From: Thalassospiraceae bacterium
Lineage (GTDB): Bacteria; Pseudomonadota; Alphaproteobacteria; Rhodospirillales; Magnetovibrionaceae
NCBI GenBank assembly: GCA_030637845.1
Contig: DAOWFT010000096.1
Coordinates: forward strand, 1 to 8,736
Direction: 5' to 3'
Length of the DNA: 8,736 nt
This document shows positions 1-6,888 of this stretch, in pieces (position 1 is the first letter of the stretch; each line of letters begins with the position of its first letter). The notes beneath the pieces were generated by a model, which made no database searches, had not been told where the DNA came from, and saw only the letters and a program-made list of their open reading frames with translations. The position numbers and the translations under genes were made by a program.

Positions 1-41
1 CGCTGACGAATGAATTTTGTTTTTAAAGACTTGCTAAAAAG

Positions 42-60
42 TGGGCTAAAAATCAGCCCA
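42..60 (-). terminator. small hairpin with U-tract on the minus strand, upstream of dnaA
   Basis: TGGGCT (42-47) pairs perfectly with AGCCCA (55-60) around a 7-base loop. On the + strand no T-run follows. On the minus strand the stem is followed by C and then five T (complement of the A-run 36-40), so it resembles a weak minus-strand intrinsic terminator. The stem is only 6 bp, so it could equally be a leader structure or chance. No minus-strand gene is visible that would need it. Confidence 0.25.
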
Positions 61-107
61 ACAATCAACCTAAAAACCATATTGGTAATGTGCGGGGAAA
101 CCGCCCC

Positions 108-116
108 AAATCCACA
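108..116 (+). promoter_or_regulatory. weak DnaA-box-like site upstream of dnaA
   Basis: AAATCCACA matches the DnaA-box consensus TTATCCACA at 7 of 9 positions; the mismatches are the first two bases. It lies 64 bases before the dnaA start, where an autoregulatory DnaA site would be expected. It is isolated: I saw no cluster of further boxes in 1-179, so this is weak evidence for autoregulation and no evidence for an origin. Confidence 0.18.
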
Positions 117-179
117 TAAAAATGACATCCTGAAGCGTTTTTCAGCCGCATCGGTTGTGGCTGTCAGTGGGGTGGGCCA

Positions 180-1619
180 ATGAGCACAACCCTTGACGCC
201 ATTGCCAACGAGCGCTGGAACGCGGTTCTTAGCTCCATGCGCGCCGAAGTAGGCGAAGCCGCTTTTGATAGCTGGCTCAAACCAATGACCGTTCGTGACG
301 TTGCCGATGATGGCGTCAGGATTTCAGTTCCAACCCGTTTCATGCGTGACTGGATAGTTGCCCATTATGCAGACCGACTTGCTTCGTTGTGGGAACGCAA
401 GGTCGATATTTTTGTTCAGTCCGATCATGGAACCACCGATGGACAGGCGGGCAAGCCCACCGCGGCAAATATGCAAACCAACCCAAACGTCAACCCAAAC
501 GTCAACACTGGGGCCGGGCCTGAATTTGGCAATGTTATTCAGCCAGTACAATCGGGCCAGCAGATGATATCCGGTCTTGCCCAGGCAGCATTGGACATCA
601 GCGCGCCGCTGGATCCACGCTATACCTTTGATAACTTTGTCGTGGGCAAGCCCAACGAATTTGCCCATGCCGCCGCCCAGCGTGTGGCCGAAAGCGAAAC
701 CGCCCAGTTCAATCCGTTGTTTCTTTATGGCGGGGTTGGCCTTGGCAAGACCCATTTGATGCACGCAATTGCATGGCGCATCCGCCAAATAGATCCTAAC
801 CGCACGGTTATTTATATGAGCGCTGAAAAGTTCATGTACCGTTTCATCCGTGCCCTGCGCGAGCAAAACACGGTTGATTTCAAGGACCATTTCCGCAATG
901 TGGACGTTCTCATGATTGATGATGTTCAATTCATCGGTGGCAAGGAATCGACCCAGGAAGAGTTTTTCCATACCTTTAACGCGCTGGTCGACCAAGGTCG
1001 CCAGATAGTTATCTCGGCCGATAAATCACCATCGGATCTCGAGGGCATGGAAGACAGGCTAAAATCGCGCCTCAATTGCGGTCTGGTGGCAGATATTCAT
1101 GCCACCACTTACGAGCTTCGTGTCGGCATCCTCCAGACCAAGGCGGAAAAGCTGGGCATTGAAATACCGTCCAAGGTTCAGGAATTTCTCGCCCACAAAA
1201 TAACCGCCAACGTGCGCGAACTTGAAGGTGCGCTCAACCGGGTTGCGGCCCATGCCCAGCTGGTTGGCCGGGAAGTTTCACTGGAAAGCGCCCAAGACGT
1301 GCTCCACGACCTTATCCGCGCCAATGACAGGCGGGTTACCATCGAGGAAATCCAGAAAAAAGTGGCGTCCCACTTCAATATTCGCACCTCTGACATGCAT
1401 TCGGCCCGGCGCGCGCGCTCGGTTGCTCGGCCCCGTCAGGTCGCCATGTATTTGGCTAAACAGCTAACCAGCCGCTCGCTTCCTGAAATAGGTCGCAAAT
1501 TCGGTGGCCGCGATCACACCACGGTCATGCACGCGGTTAAAAAGGTTGAGGAACTGACCGAACGCGATGCCGGCTTCGCCGAAGATGTAGAGCTTCTTCG
1601 GCGCATGCTCGAAGGCTAG
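180..1619 (+). CDS. dnaA: chromosomal replication initiator protein DnaA
   Basis: DnaA is the ATP-dependent initiator that binds DnaA boxes at oriC, melts the origin and recruits the replicative helicase. The 479-residue protein shows all four domains. Domain I is about residues 5-80 (WNAVLSSMRAEVGEAAFDSWL). A variable linker (about 81-143) is rich in N, Q, G and T and contains a short tandem repeat. The AAA+ domain (about 145-345) has Walker A GGVGLGKTH at 184-192, Walker B VDVLMIDDVQF at 241-251, sensor 1 VISAD at 277-281, arginine-finger box RLKSRL at 293-298 and sensor 2 NVRELEGALNR at 344-354. The DNA-binding domain IV ends with the signature GGRDHTTVMHA at 442-452. The ATG start is supported by a G-rich stretch (168-176) just upstream and by an N-terminus of normal family length. 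It is monocistronic, as a strong terminator follows within 30 bases. Confidence 0.99.
   Translation: MSTTLDAIANERWNAVLSSMRAEVGEAAFDSWLKPMTVRDVADDGVRISVPTRFMRDWIVAHYADRLASLWERKVDIFVQSDHGTTDGQAGKPTAANMQTNPNVNPNVNTGAGPEFGNVIQPVQSGQQMISGLAQAALDISAPLDPRYTFDNFVVGKPNEFAHAAAQRVAESETAQFNPLFLYGGVGLGKTHLMHAIAWRIRQIDPNRTVIYMSAEKFMYRFIRALREQNTVDFKDHFRNVDVLMIDDVQFIGGKESTQEEFFHTFNALVDQGRQIVISADKSPSDLEGMEDRLKSRLNCGLVADIHATTYELRVGILQTKAEKLGIEIPSKVQEFLAHKITANVRELEGALNRVAAHAQLVGREVSLESAQDVLHDLIRANDRRVTIEEIQKKVASHFNIRTSDMHSARRARSVARPRQVAMYLAKQLTSRSLPEIGRKFGGRDHTTVMHAVKKVEELTERDAGFAEDVELLRRMLEG
480..503 (+). repeat. tandem 12-bp repeat in the dnaA linker
   Basis: Two perfect adjacent copies of AACCCAAACGTC encode the doubled peptide NPNV (residues 101-108) in the flexible DnaA domain II linker. 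The period is a multiple of three, so copy-number change would keep the frame. This linker is the most length-variable part of DnaA across bacteria, which fits slippage being tolerated here. Confidence 0.85.
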
Positions 1620-1642
1620 CATTGGGCATCAGACCCTGATTT

Positions 1643-1677
1643 TAAAAACCCTCCAAACCTTGTTTGGGGGGTTTTTA
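1643..1677 (+). terminator. intrinsic terminator of dnaA
   Basis: The left arm 1644-1658 (AAAAACCCTCCAAAC) pairs with the right arm 1662-1676 (GTTTGGGGGGTTTTT) through 15 base pairs, with a single T-G wobble and a 3-base loop CTT. One further T-A pair (1643/1677) closes the base. The GC-rich centre and the five-T 3' arm fit a Rho-independent terminator starting 23 bases after the dnaA stop. The A-run on the left arm means it could also work on the opposite strand. Confidence 0.93.
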
Positions 1678-1706
1678 GCAGCCCCGGCTAGCTTGTTCCG
1701 CTGCAT

Positions 1707-1742
1707 AAAAAAAAGGGGCAAAAACAGCCGTTTTTTGTCCCT
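1707..1742 (-). terminator. second hairpin oriented as a minus-strand terminator
   Basis: Positions 1714-1725 (AGGGGCAAAAAC) pair with 1730-1742 (GTTTTTTGTCCCT) around an AGCC loop, with one G-T wobble and one bulged T at 1736. On the + strand the stem is followed by AATAATACC, not a T-run. On the minus strand it is followed directly by eight T (complement of the A-run 1707-1714), the standard order for an intrinsic terminator reading leftward. It may block antisense transcription entering dnaA or end a small minus-strand RNA. A role as a backup dnaA terminator cannot be excluded. Confidence 0.55.
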
Positions 1743-1761
1743 AATAATACCCAGAAAAGGC

Positions 1762-1789
1762 TTCTGATTGGCGCTTATTTTGCTATACT
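1762..1789 (+). promoter_or_regulatory. candidate extended -10 promoter for dnaN operon
   Basis: TATACT at 1784-1789 matches the sigma-70 -10 consensus at five of six positions and is preceded by TG at 1781-1782, giving the extended -10 pattern TGnTATAnT. The -35 is poor (TTCTGA at 1762-1767, 16-base spacer), as is common for extended -10 promoters. It lies downstream of both hairpins and would give a start near 1796, leaving a dnaN leader of about 230 bases. Confidence 0.45.
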
Positions 1790-1949
1790 GACAACGCTTT
1801 AACGGGCCGCTTTAATGAGCCTGAAAAGCAGTTACAAGGGGCCAGATTCTTTAGCTATTTTGGGCCGCTCACGAGCGTCTTACGTCAGGCCTATTTCAAG
1901 GACTTAAGCAGCAAGATTTCAAGGTCGTCTGTATCCGGGCTTTAACCGC

Positions 1950-1966
1950 TTGGGCAGATAGCCCAA
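1950..1966 (+). other. hairpin in the dnaN leader
   Basis: TTGGGC (1950-1955) and GCCCAA (1961-1966) form a perfect 6-bp stem with the loop AGATA. No T-run follows (CAGATAAATTG), so it is not a typical intrinsic terminator on the + strand. If transcription begins near 1796 it sits in the 5' leader of dnaN, about 60 bases before the start codon. It could affect mRNA stability or translation, or could be an inverted-repeat protein site. Confidence 0.35.
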
Positions 1967-1974
1967 CAGATAAA

Positions 1975-2003
1975 TTGATGTTAAAAAAAGATACTTAAAC
2001 AAT
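1975..2003 (+). promoter_or_regulatory. possible proximal dnaN promoter in AT-rich block
   Basis: TTGATG (1975-1980) matches the -35 consensus at 4 of 6 positions. It is followed after exactly 17 bases by AACAAT (1998-2003), 4 of 6 for the -10. This would start transcription near 2010, leaving a very short leader containing the AAGTGGA (2014-2020) that could serve as ribosome binding site. The surrounding AT-richness makes chance matches likely. Confidence 0.25.
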
Positions 2004-2026
2004 AAATCGGTACAAGTGGACATAAA

Positions 2027-3142
2027 ATGAAATTAACTATCGAGCGGGCGGCATTACTTAAATTATTGGGGCACGTACAAAACGTTGTTGAACGGCGCAA
2101 TACAATTCCCATTCTTTCCAATGTTAAAATCTCGGCCAGTGACGGCAAGATAAGCCTCAATGCCACCGATATGGATCTCGATATTATCGACGATACCGAT
2201 GCGGTGGTCTCTCAGCCGGGTGAAACCACCGCCCCGGCCCACACCCTTTATGAAATCGTTCGTAAATTGCCCGATGGATCAGAAGTTGAAATTGACGCCT
2301 CCGGCGACGACGGTAAACTTATCATTCGTTCCGGGCGTTCGCGCTTTACGCTTTCTTCGCTTTCGCCGAATGAGTTTCCGGTCATGGCCGGTGGCGACAT
2401 GCCCACCAGTTTCAGCGTTTCTGCGGTTCAGCTAAAAGAACTTATCGAGCGCACCCGCTTTGCCATTTCCACCGAGGAAACCCGTTATTACCTGAACGGT
2501 ATTTATCTGCACGAAGCAAAAGGCGATGGCCCAGTTTTGCGCGCGGTTGCAACCGATGGCCACCGTCTGGCATCCAGCGATATTGTTTTGCCCGATGGGG
2601 CCAAGGGAATGCCCAGCGTAATTGTTCCACGTAAAACAGTGGGCGAGCTGCACAAACTAATCGAAGAAACCGAAGGCGAAATCCTCATCTCGCTTTCGGA
2701 TTCAAAAATACAGTTTTCGTTTGATGGTGTAGTTCTTACTTCCAAGCTTATTGATGGAACCTTCCCCGATTACGAGCGGGTAATCCCCGAAGGCAACGAC
2801 AAGATTTTGGTTGTTGCGCGCAAACAGTTCTCGGATTCGGTTGATCGGGTTTCTGCGATATCATCAGAAAAATCTCGCGCCGTAAAAATGACGCTTGAGG
2901 GCAAATCGCTGGTGCTTTCGGCATCCAGCCCGGAAAGCGGCTCTGCCACCGACGAATTGGAAACCGGATACGACGGTGACAAGCTGGAGATTGGTTTTAA
3001 TTCCGCCTATCTGCTGGAAATCACCCGTCAGATCGAAGGCGACAACATGACGCTAACAATGTCTGATGCGGCATCGCCAACCATCATTCGCGAAGAAGGC
3101 GACAACAGCGCGCTTTATGTCCTCATGCCAATGCGGGTTTGA
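2027..3142 (+). CDS. dnaN: DNA polymerase III beta subunit (sliding clamp)
   Basis: DnaN forms the ring-shaped dimer that encircles DNA and tethers polymerase III. It also serves as docking platform for repair and initiation-control proteins. The 371-residue product has the family's usual length and three-fold repeat of clamp domains (about 1-120, 128-250 and 252-371). Recognisable family segments are VERRNTIPILSNV at 21-33, ATDGHRLA at 175-182, LIDGTFPDYERVIP at 241-254 and the canonical C-terminus YVLMPMRV at 364-371, which lines the partner-binding cleft. The ATG start has a weak ribosome-binding-like AAGTGGA six bases upstream, and the N-terminus MKLTIER fits the family. It is probably the first gene of a dnaN-recF-gyrB-PBP operon. 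No key segment is missing. Confidence 0.99.
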   Translation: MKLTIERAALLKLLGHVQNVVERRNTIPILSNVKISASDGKISLNATDMDLDIIDDTDAVVSQPGETTAPAHTLYEIVRKLPDGSEVEIDASGDDGKLIIRSGRSRFTLSSLSPNEFPVMAGGDMPTSFSVSAVQLKELIERTRFAISTEETRYYLNGIYLHEAKGDGPVLRAVATDGHRLASSDIVLPDGAKGMPSVIVPRKTVGELHKLIEETEGEILISLSDSKIQFSFDGVVLTSKLIDGTFPDYERVIPEGNDKILVVARKQFSDSVDRVSAISSEKSRAVKMTLEGKSLVLSASSPESGSATDELETGYDGDKLEIGFNSAYLLEITRQIEGDNMTLTMSDAASPTIIREEGDNSALYVLMPMRV

Positions 3143-3149
3143 ATCTGAC

Positions 3150-4382
3150 GTGACACAGGGTCTTGCATCTGTTTCAAATAGTTTGTCGGTTCCCGCTCAG
3201 GAACAGAAGACAAACCATGGACGTTTGGCGGTCACCCGTCTGACGCTCAGTAATTTTCGCAACTACGCTAGCGTGCGAATGGAAACCGATGGCCTGAGCG
3301 TGGTGCTGACCGGTGATAACGGCGCGGGCAAGACAAACTTTCTCGAAGCAATTTCTTTTCTAATTCCGGGCAGTGGCCTGCGTGGGGCCAAGCTTGCGGA
3401 AGTCGCCAACACCGGCGCCCAAAAACAAAAAAACGAAACCTTTGTTCGCTGGGCGGTTGCGGCAAACCTTGCCGGTTCAACCGCGCCATCCATCGGTACC
3501 GGGGTGGAAAAAACCACATCCGCCAGCGGACGGGAAAAACGCGCTGTTCATGTTGATGGTCAGGCGGTCCGGACCCAGTCGCAATTGGCCGAACATTTTT
3601 CTTGTCATTGGCTGACCCCGCAAATGGACAGGCTATTTCAGGGCGGGGCCGATGGGCGCAGGCGTTTTCTTGATCGCATGGTTTTTTCCATGGATCCGGC
3701 CCACGCCGGGCGCACATCTGCATATATGCATGCCATGCGCGAACGTATGCGCTTGCTTAAAGACGGTAAAACCGATGACGCCTGGCTTTCGGCACTGGAA
3801 GAAACCATGGCCGCCAAGGGCATCGCGGTAGCGGCCGCGCGGATGGACGTGGCAAAGCGTCTGGGCGATTTATGCGAACGCCACGACGGCCCGTTTCCCC
3901 CGGCGCATCTGGTTATTGACGGCATAGTCGAAGAGTTGCTGGAAAAAAGCCCGGCCTTAGAAGCCGAAGACCGCATCAAGGATGTTTTGCGTGCATCGCG
4001 GGGTGTGGACGGACAAAAAGGCACAACCGGCAATGCCAGTGAGGGCAAGTTGTCGCATCAAAGCGATTTGTTGGTAACCCACATGCCCAAGGGCCAGCCC
4101 GCATCCATGTGCTCCACCGGCGAGCAAAAAATGCTGTTGACCGGGTTGGTTTTGGGTGCGGCCAGGCTGGGCGCGCTTGATGAAGGCAGGGTTCCGGTGT
4201 TGTTGTTAGATGAAGTATGCGCCCATCTCGATGAACATCATCTCGGCGCCCTGTTTGACGAAGTAGACGACATTGGCGCGCAGGCATGGTTCACCGGAAC
4301 CGATGAAAAACTGTTTCACCAATTAAAGGGCCGCGCCCGTTTCGCCAGTGTTGCCGGCGGAAGCATAACCGTTAACGAATAA
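3150..4382 (+). CDS. recF: DNA replication and repair protein RecF
   Basis: RecF is an SMC-like ABC ATPase that binds gapped DNA and, with RecO and RecR, loads RecA at single-strand gaps and stalled forks. From GTG 3150 the product is 410 residues. It has Walker A GDNGAGKT at 55-62, ABC signature STGEQ at 322-326, Walker B VLLLDE at 350-355, D-loop HLDE at 359-362 and the RecF-typical FTGTD at 381-385. The start is uncertain. GTG 3150 lies 7 bases after the dnaN stop. ATG 3117 would overlap dnaN by 26 bases and ATG 3066 by 77. TTG 3225 would give a 385-residue protein beginning just before the conserved VTRLTLSNFRNY, closest to the normal RecF N-terminus. None has a strong ribosome binding site, so coupling to dnaN translation is likely. 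Function is secure; the exact start is not. Confidence 0.95.
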   Translation: MTQGLASVSNSLSVPAQEQKTNHGRLAVTRLTLSNFRNYASVRMETDGLSVVLTGDNGAGKTNFLEAISFLIPGSGLRGAKLAEVANTGAQKQKNETFVRWAVAANLAGSTAPSIGTGVEKTTSASGREKRAVHVDGQAVRTQSQLAEHFSCHWLTPQMDRLFQGGADGRRRFLDRMVFSMDPAHAGRTSAYMHAMRERMRLLKDGKTDDAWLSALEETMAAKGIAVAAARMDVAKRLGDLCERHDGPFPPAHLVIDGIVEELLEKSPALEAEDRIKDVLRASRGVDGQKGTTGNASEGKLSHQSDLLVTHMPKGQPASMCSTGEQKMLLTGLVLGAARLGALDEGRVPVLLLDEVCAHLDEHHLGALFDEVDDIGAQAWFTGTDEKLFHQLKGRARFASVAGGSITVNE

Positions 4383-4422
4383 ATTATTTAAACAACTTAG
4401 AACCCGACGGGAAAACCGGAAG

Positions 4423-6882
4423 ATGAGTAAAAAAAGCGAATCACCAGAAGATATGGAAAAAATGGAATACGGCGCCGATTCCATCAAGGTCCTCAAAGGC
4501 CTCGAAGCGGTGCGCAAACGCCCCGGTATGTATATTGGTGATACCGATGACGGCACCGGGCTGCATCATATGGTCTATGAAGCGGTTGATAATGCCATTG
4601 ACGAATCATTAGCCGGGCATTGCGATTTGGTAAAGGTGATTTTGAACGCCGATGGCTCGGTTACGGTTTCCGATAATGGTCGCGGCATCCCGGTTGAAAT
4701 CCACAAAGAAGAAGGCATCTCAGCCGCCGAAGTCATCATGACCCAGCTACACGCCGGCGGTAAGTTCGATCAGAACTCGTACAAGGTATCCGGCGGTCTA
4801 CACGGGGTTGGGGTTTCGGTGGTCAACGCGCTGTCAGACTGGCTCGAGCTTCGCGTTTTTCGCAGTGGCAAGGAACACCTTTGTCGCTTTGAAAATGGCG
4901 ACACGGTTGAAAAATTATCGGTGGTTGGCGATGCCCCGTTAAGGGACGACGGTAAACCATATTCCGGTACCGAGGTAACGTTTCATCCGGCGGCCACAAC
5001 CTTCACCATGACCGAGTTTGATTTTTCCACACTGGAACATCGCATGCGCGAGTTAGCGTTTCTTAATTCCGGCGTTCATTTGTTGCTGACCGATAACCGT
5101 CACGTTGATGCAAAAGAAGTCGACCTGCATTACGAAGGCGGCCTGACCGCGTTTGTCGAATATCTTGATCGCTCCAAAACCGCGCTGCACAAGCCGGCTA
5201 TTTTTGTTACGGGCGAAAAGAACGGCATTACGGTTGAGCTGTCGATGGAATGGAACGACAGTTACCATGAAACAATGTTGTGCTTTACCAACAACATCCC
5301 CCAGCGCGACGGCGGTACCCATTTGGCGGGTTTCAGGGGCGCGCTTACCCGCACCATCAATAGCTATTTCACTAAAAGCGGAGCGGCGAAAAAAGAAAAA
5401 TTATCCATCACCGGCGATGATGCCCGCGAAGGTTTAACCTGCGTTTTATCGGTCAAGGTTCCTGATCCTAAGTTTTCATCACAAACCAAGGACAAGCTGG
5501 TTTCAAGCGAGGTCCGCCCGGTGGTTGAAAGCATTATTAGTGAAAAGCTAGATACCTGGTTTGAAGAGCACCCGGCCGAGGCCCGGGTCGTGGTCGGTAA
5601 AATATTTGAAGCCGCCGCCGCCCGCGAAGCGGCCCGCAAGGCCCGCGAATTAACCCGGCGCAAGGGGGCCATGGATATATCATCCCTGCCGGGCAAGCTG
5701 GCTGATTGTCAGGAACGCGACCCGGCCAAATCTGAAATATTTATTGTGGAAGGGGATTCCGCCGGCGGTTCGGCCAAGCAGGGCCGTGACCGTTCCAATC
5801 AGGCCATTTTGCCGCTCAAGGGTAAAATCCTAAACGTTGAGCGCGCCCGTTTTGACCGGATGCTTTCAAGCGCCGAAATCGGAACACTGATAACCGCGCT
5901 GGGCACCTCCATCGGGCCCGATGATTTTAATGCCGATAAATGCCGTTATCATAAAATCGTCATCATGACCGATGCCGACGTTGACGGCAGCCATATCCGC
6001 ACGCTTTTGCTGACGCTTTTTTATCGGCAAATGCCTGAACTAATAGAACGCGGCTATCTTTATATCGCCCAGCCGCCCCTGTACCGGGTTAAGCGCGGGC
6101 AATCTGAAGTTTATCTTAAAGACGATCTGGAAATGGAAAACTATCTGGCCTCAGCCGCCGTCGATGAAGGTGCGGTATTTACCACCTCGAGCGGCGCACA
6201 AATTGCCGGGCAGCAATTGATGGAATTAATTGTGCAGGCACGGGCAGTGAAAAAGAACCTTTCCGGTGTCGCCCGTCATGTTCCTATTTTTATGGTTGAA
6301 CAGGCGGCAATTCTTGGCGCATTAAATACCCAGGTCTTGACCGATGAAGCCCACGCCGGTGAAATCGGTAACTATCTGGCCGGAAGGCTTGATGCGCTGG
6401 AAAATGAATTAGAACGTGGCTGGCAGTGCGAAGTAATTGACGATGGCGGTCTGCGCATTAGCCGCACACTTCGTGGCGTTAGCAATACCTACGAAATAGA
6501 TAGCGCCTTGATTAATTCAGCCGAGGCAATGCAGCTTGATGAAATGGCAGGAAGCCTGCAAAAGATTTATGCCCATCATGGCACCTTTACCATCAAGGAC
6601 AGGGAAGTTCCCATTACCGGCCCGGTGTCATTGCTGGATACCGTAATAGAGGTGGGCAAGAAAGGCCTTTCCATGCAGCGCTACAAGGGACTGGGCGAAA
6701 TGAACCCGGAACAGTTGTGGGAAACAACCCTTGATCCCAATGCCCGCACCTTGTTGCAGGTCAGGGTCGAGCACGCCGAAGAAGCGGGCGATGTGTTCAC
6801 AACCCTGATGGGTGATTTGGTTGAGCCCCGGCGCAACTTTATTCAGGAGAACGCGCTCAAGGTTTCAAATTTGGACGTTTAG
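4423..6882 (+). CDS. gyrB: DNA gyrase subunit B
   Basis: GyrB is the ATPase subunit of gyrase (GyrA2GyrB2), which introduces negative supercoils ahead of replication forks and is the target of aminocoumarins. The 819-residue protein shows the GHKL ATPase fold (EAVDNAIDE 53-61, SDNGRGIP 83-90, GGLHGVGVSVVNALS 124-138), the transducer domain with QRDGGTHLAGFRGALTR 294-310 and the QTK loop at 354-356, then the TOPRIM core with EGDSAGGSAKQGRDR 443-457 and DADVDGSHIRTLLL 517-530. The tail carries QRYKGLGEMNPEQLWETT 752-769. The stretch of about 190 residues between YRVKRGQ and GLSMQRYKGL corresponds to the insertion found in proteobacterial GyrB. It follows recF by 40 bases with no terminator. ATG 4423 has only a poor ribosome binding site (GGGA at 4409-4412). 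ATG 4453 or 4462 would also retain the whole ATPase domain, as the first 15 or so residues are a charged, non-conserved lead. Confidence 0.99.
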   Translation: MSKKSESPEDMEKMEYGADSIKVLKGLEAVRKRPGMYIGDTDDGTGLHHMVYEAVDNAIDESLAGHCDLVKVILNADGSVTVSDNGRGIPVEIHKEEGISAAEVIMTQLHAGGKFDQNSYKVSGGLHGVGVSVVNALSDWLELRVFRSGKEHLCRFENGDTVEKLSVVGDAPLRDDGKPYSGTEVTFHPAATTFTMTEFDFSTLEHRMRELAFLNSGVHLLLTDNRHVDAKEVDLHYEGGLTAFVEYLDRSKTALHKPAIFVTGEKNGITVELSMEWNDSYHETMLCFTNNIPQRDGGTHLAGFRGALTRTINSYFTKSGAAKKEKLSITGDDAREGLTCVLSVKVPDPKFSSQTKDKLVSSEVRPVVESIISEKLDTWFEEHPAEARVVVGKIFEAAAAREAARKARELTRRKGAMDISSLPGKLADCQERDPAKSEIFIVEGDSAGGSAKQGRDRSNQAILPLKGKILNVERARFDRMLSSAEIGTLITALGTSIGPDDFNADKCRYHKIVIMTDADVDGSHIRTLLLTLFYRQMPELIERGYLYIAQPPLYRVKRGQSEVYLKDDLEMENYLASAAVDEGAVFTTSSGAQIAGQQLMELIVQARAVKKNLSGVARHVPIFMVEQAAILGALNTQVLTDEAHAGEIGNYLAGRLDALENELERGWQCEVIDDGGLRISRTLRGVSNTYEIDSALINSAEAMQLDEMAGSLQKIYAHHGTFTIKDREVPITGPVSLLDTVIEVGKKGLSMQRYKGLGEMNPEQLWETTLDPNARTLLQVRVEHAEEAGDVFTTLMGDLVEPRRNFIQENALKVSNLDV

Positions 6883-6888
6883 AGAACC

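Larger units (their letters stand above)
1620..2026. other. dnaA-dnaN intergenic region (407 bases)
   Basis: No convincing coding sequence occurs on either strand. The region holds the dnaA terminator (1643-1677), a second hairpin oriented as a minus-strand terminator (1707-1742), an extended -10 promoter candidate (1762-1789), and a leader with short direct repeats: CGCTTTAA at 1795 and 1808, GCTTTAAC at 1796 and 1939, ATTTCAAGG at 1893 and 1916. It also holds a hairpin (1950-1966) and an AT-rich block at 1970-2007 with 33 of 38 bases A or T. The dnaA-dnaN gap carries oriC in many bacteria, but I found no cluster of TTATNCACA-type boxes here, so an origin is not supported by eye. One GANTC site (the CcrM methylation motif of alphaproteobacteria) lies at 1845-1849. 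Confidence 0.7.

Noticed and set aside
364..372. TTATGCAGA as a DnaA box
   Set aside because: It lies inside the dnaA coding sequence, is isolated, and is an imperfect match of the kind expected by chance.
324..995. Minus-strand 223-codon open frame within dnaA
   Set aside because: It is a long shadow frame opposite dnaA. The translation shows no family resemblance, and dnaA is fully supported by domains and motifs.
1799..1815. TTAA pair as a CtrA binding site
   Set aside because: The two TTAA half-sites are separated by 9 bases, not the 7 required by the TTAA-N7-TTAA consensus.
1981..2166. Minus-strand 61-codon open frame overlapping the start of dnaN
   Set aside because: It lies mostly antisense to the well-supported dnaN coding sequence and has no recognisable domain or ribosome binding site. 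It was considered as the source of the minus-strand transcript but is not supported as a protein.
3066..3149. Longer RecF N-terminus starting inside dnaN
   Set aside because: The encoded residues are the shifted reading of the conserved dnaN C-terminus and do not resemble RecF. An overlap of 77 bases is also unusual.
3472..3486. GGTTCAACC-like sequence resembling a tRNA T-loop
   Set aside because: It lies within recF, with no cloverleaf arms around it.
6880..6888. GyrB-PBP fusion by TAG readthrough
   Set aside because: The frames match, but GyrB ends at its normal C-terminus (ALKVSNLDV), a start codon follows at once, and a cytoplasmic gyrase fused to a membrane synthase has no known precedent.
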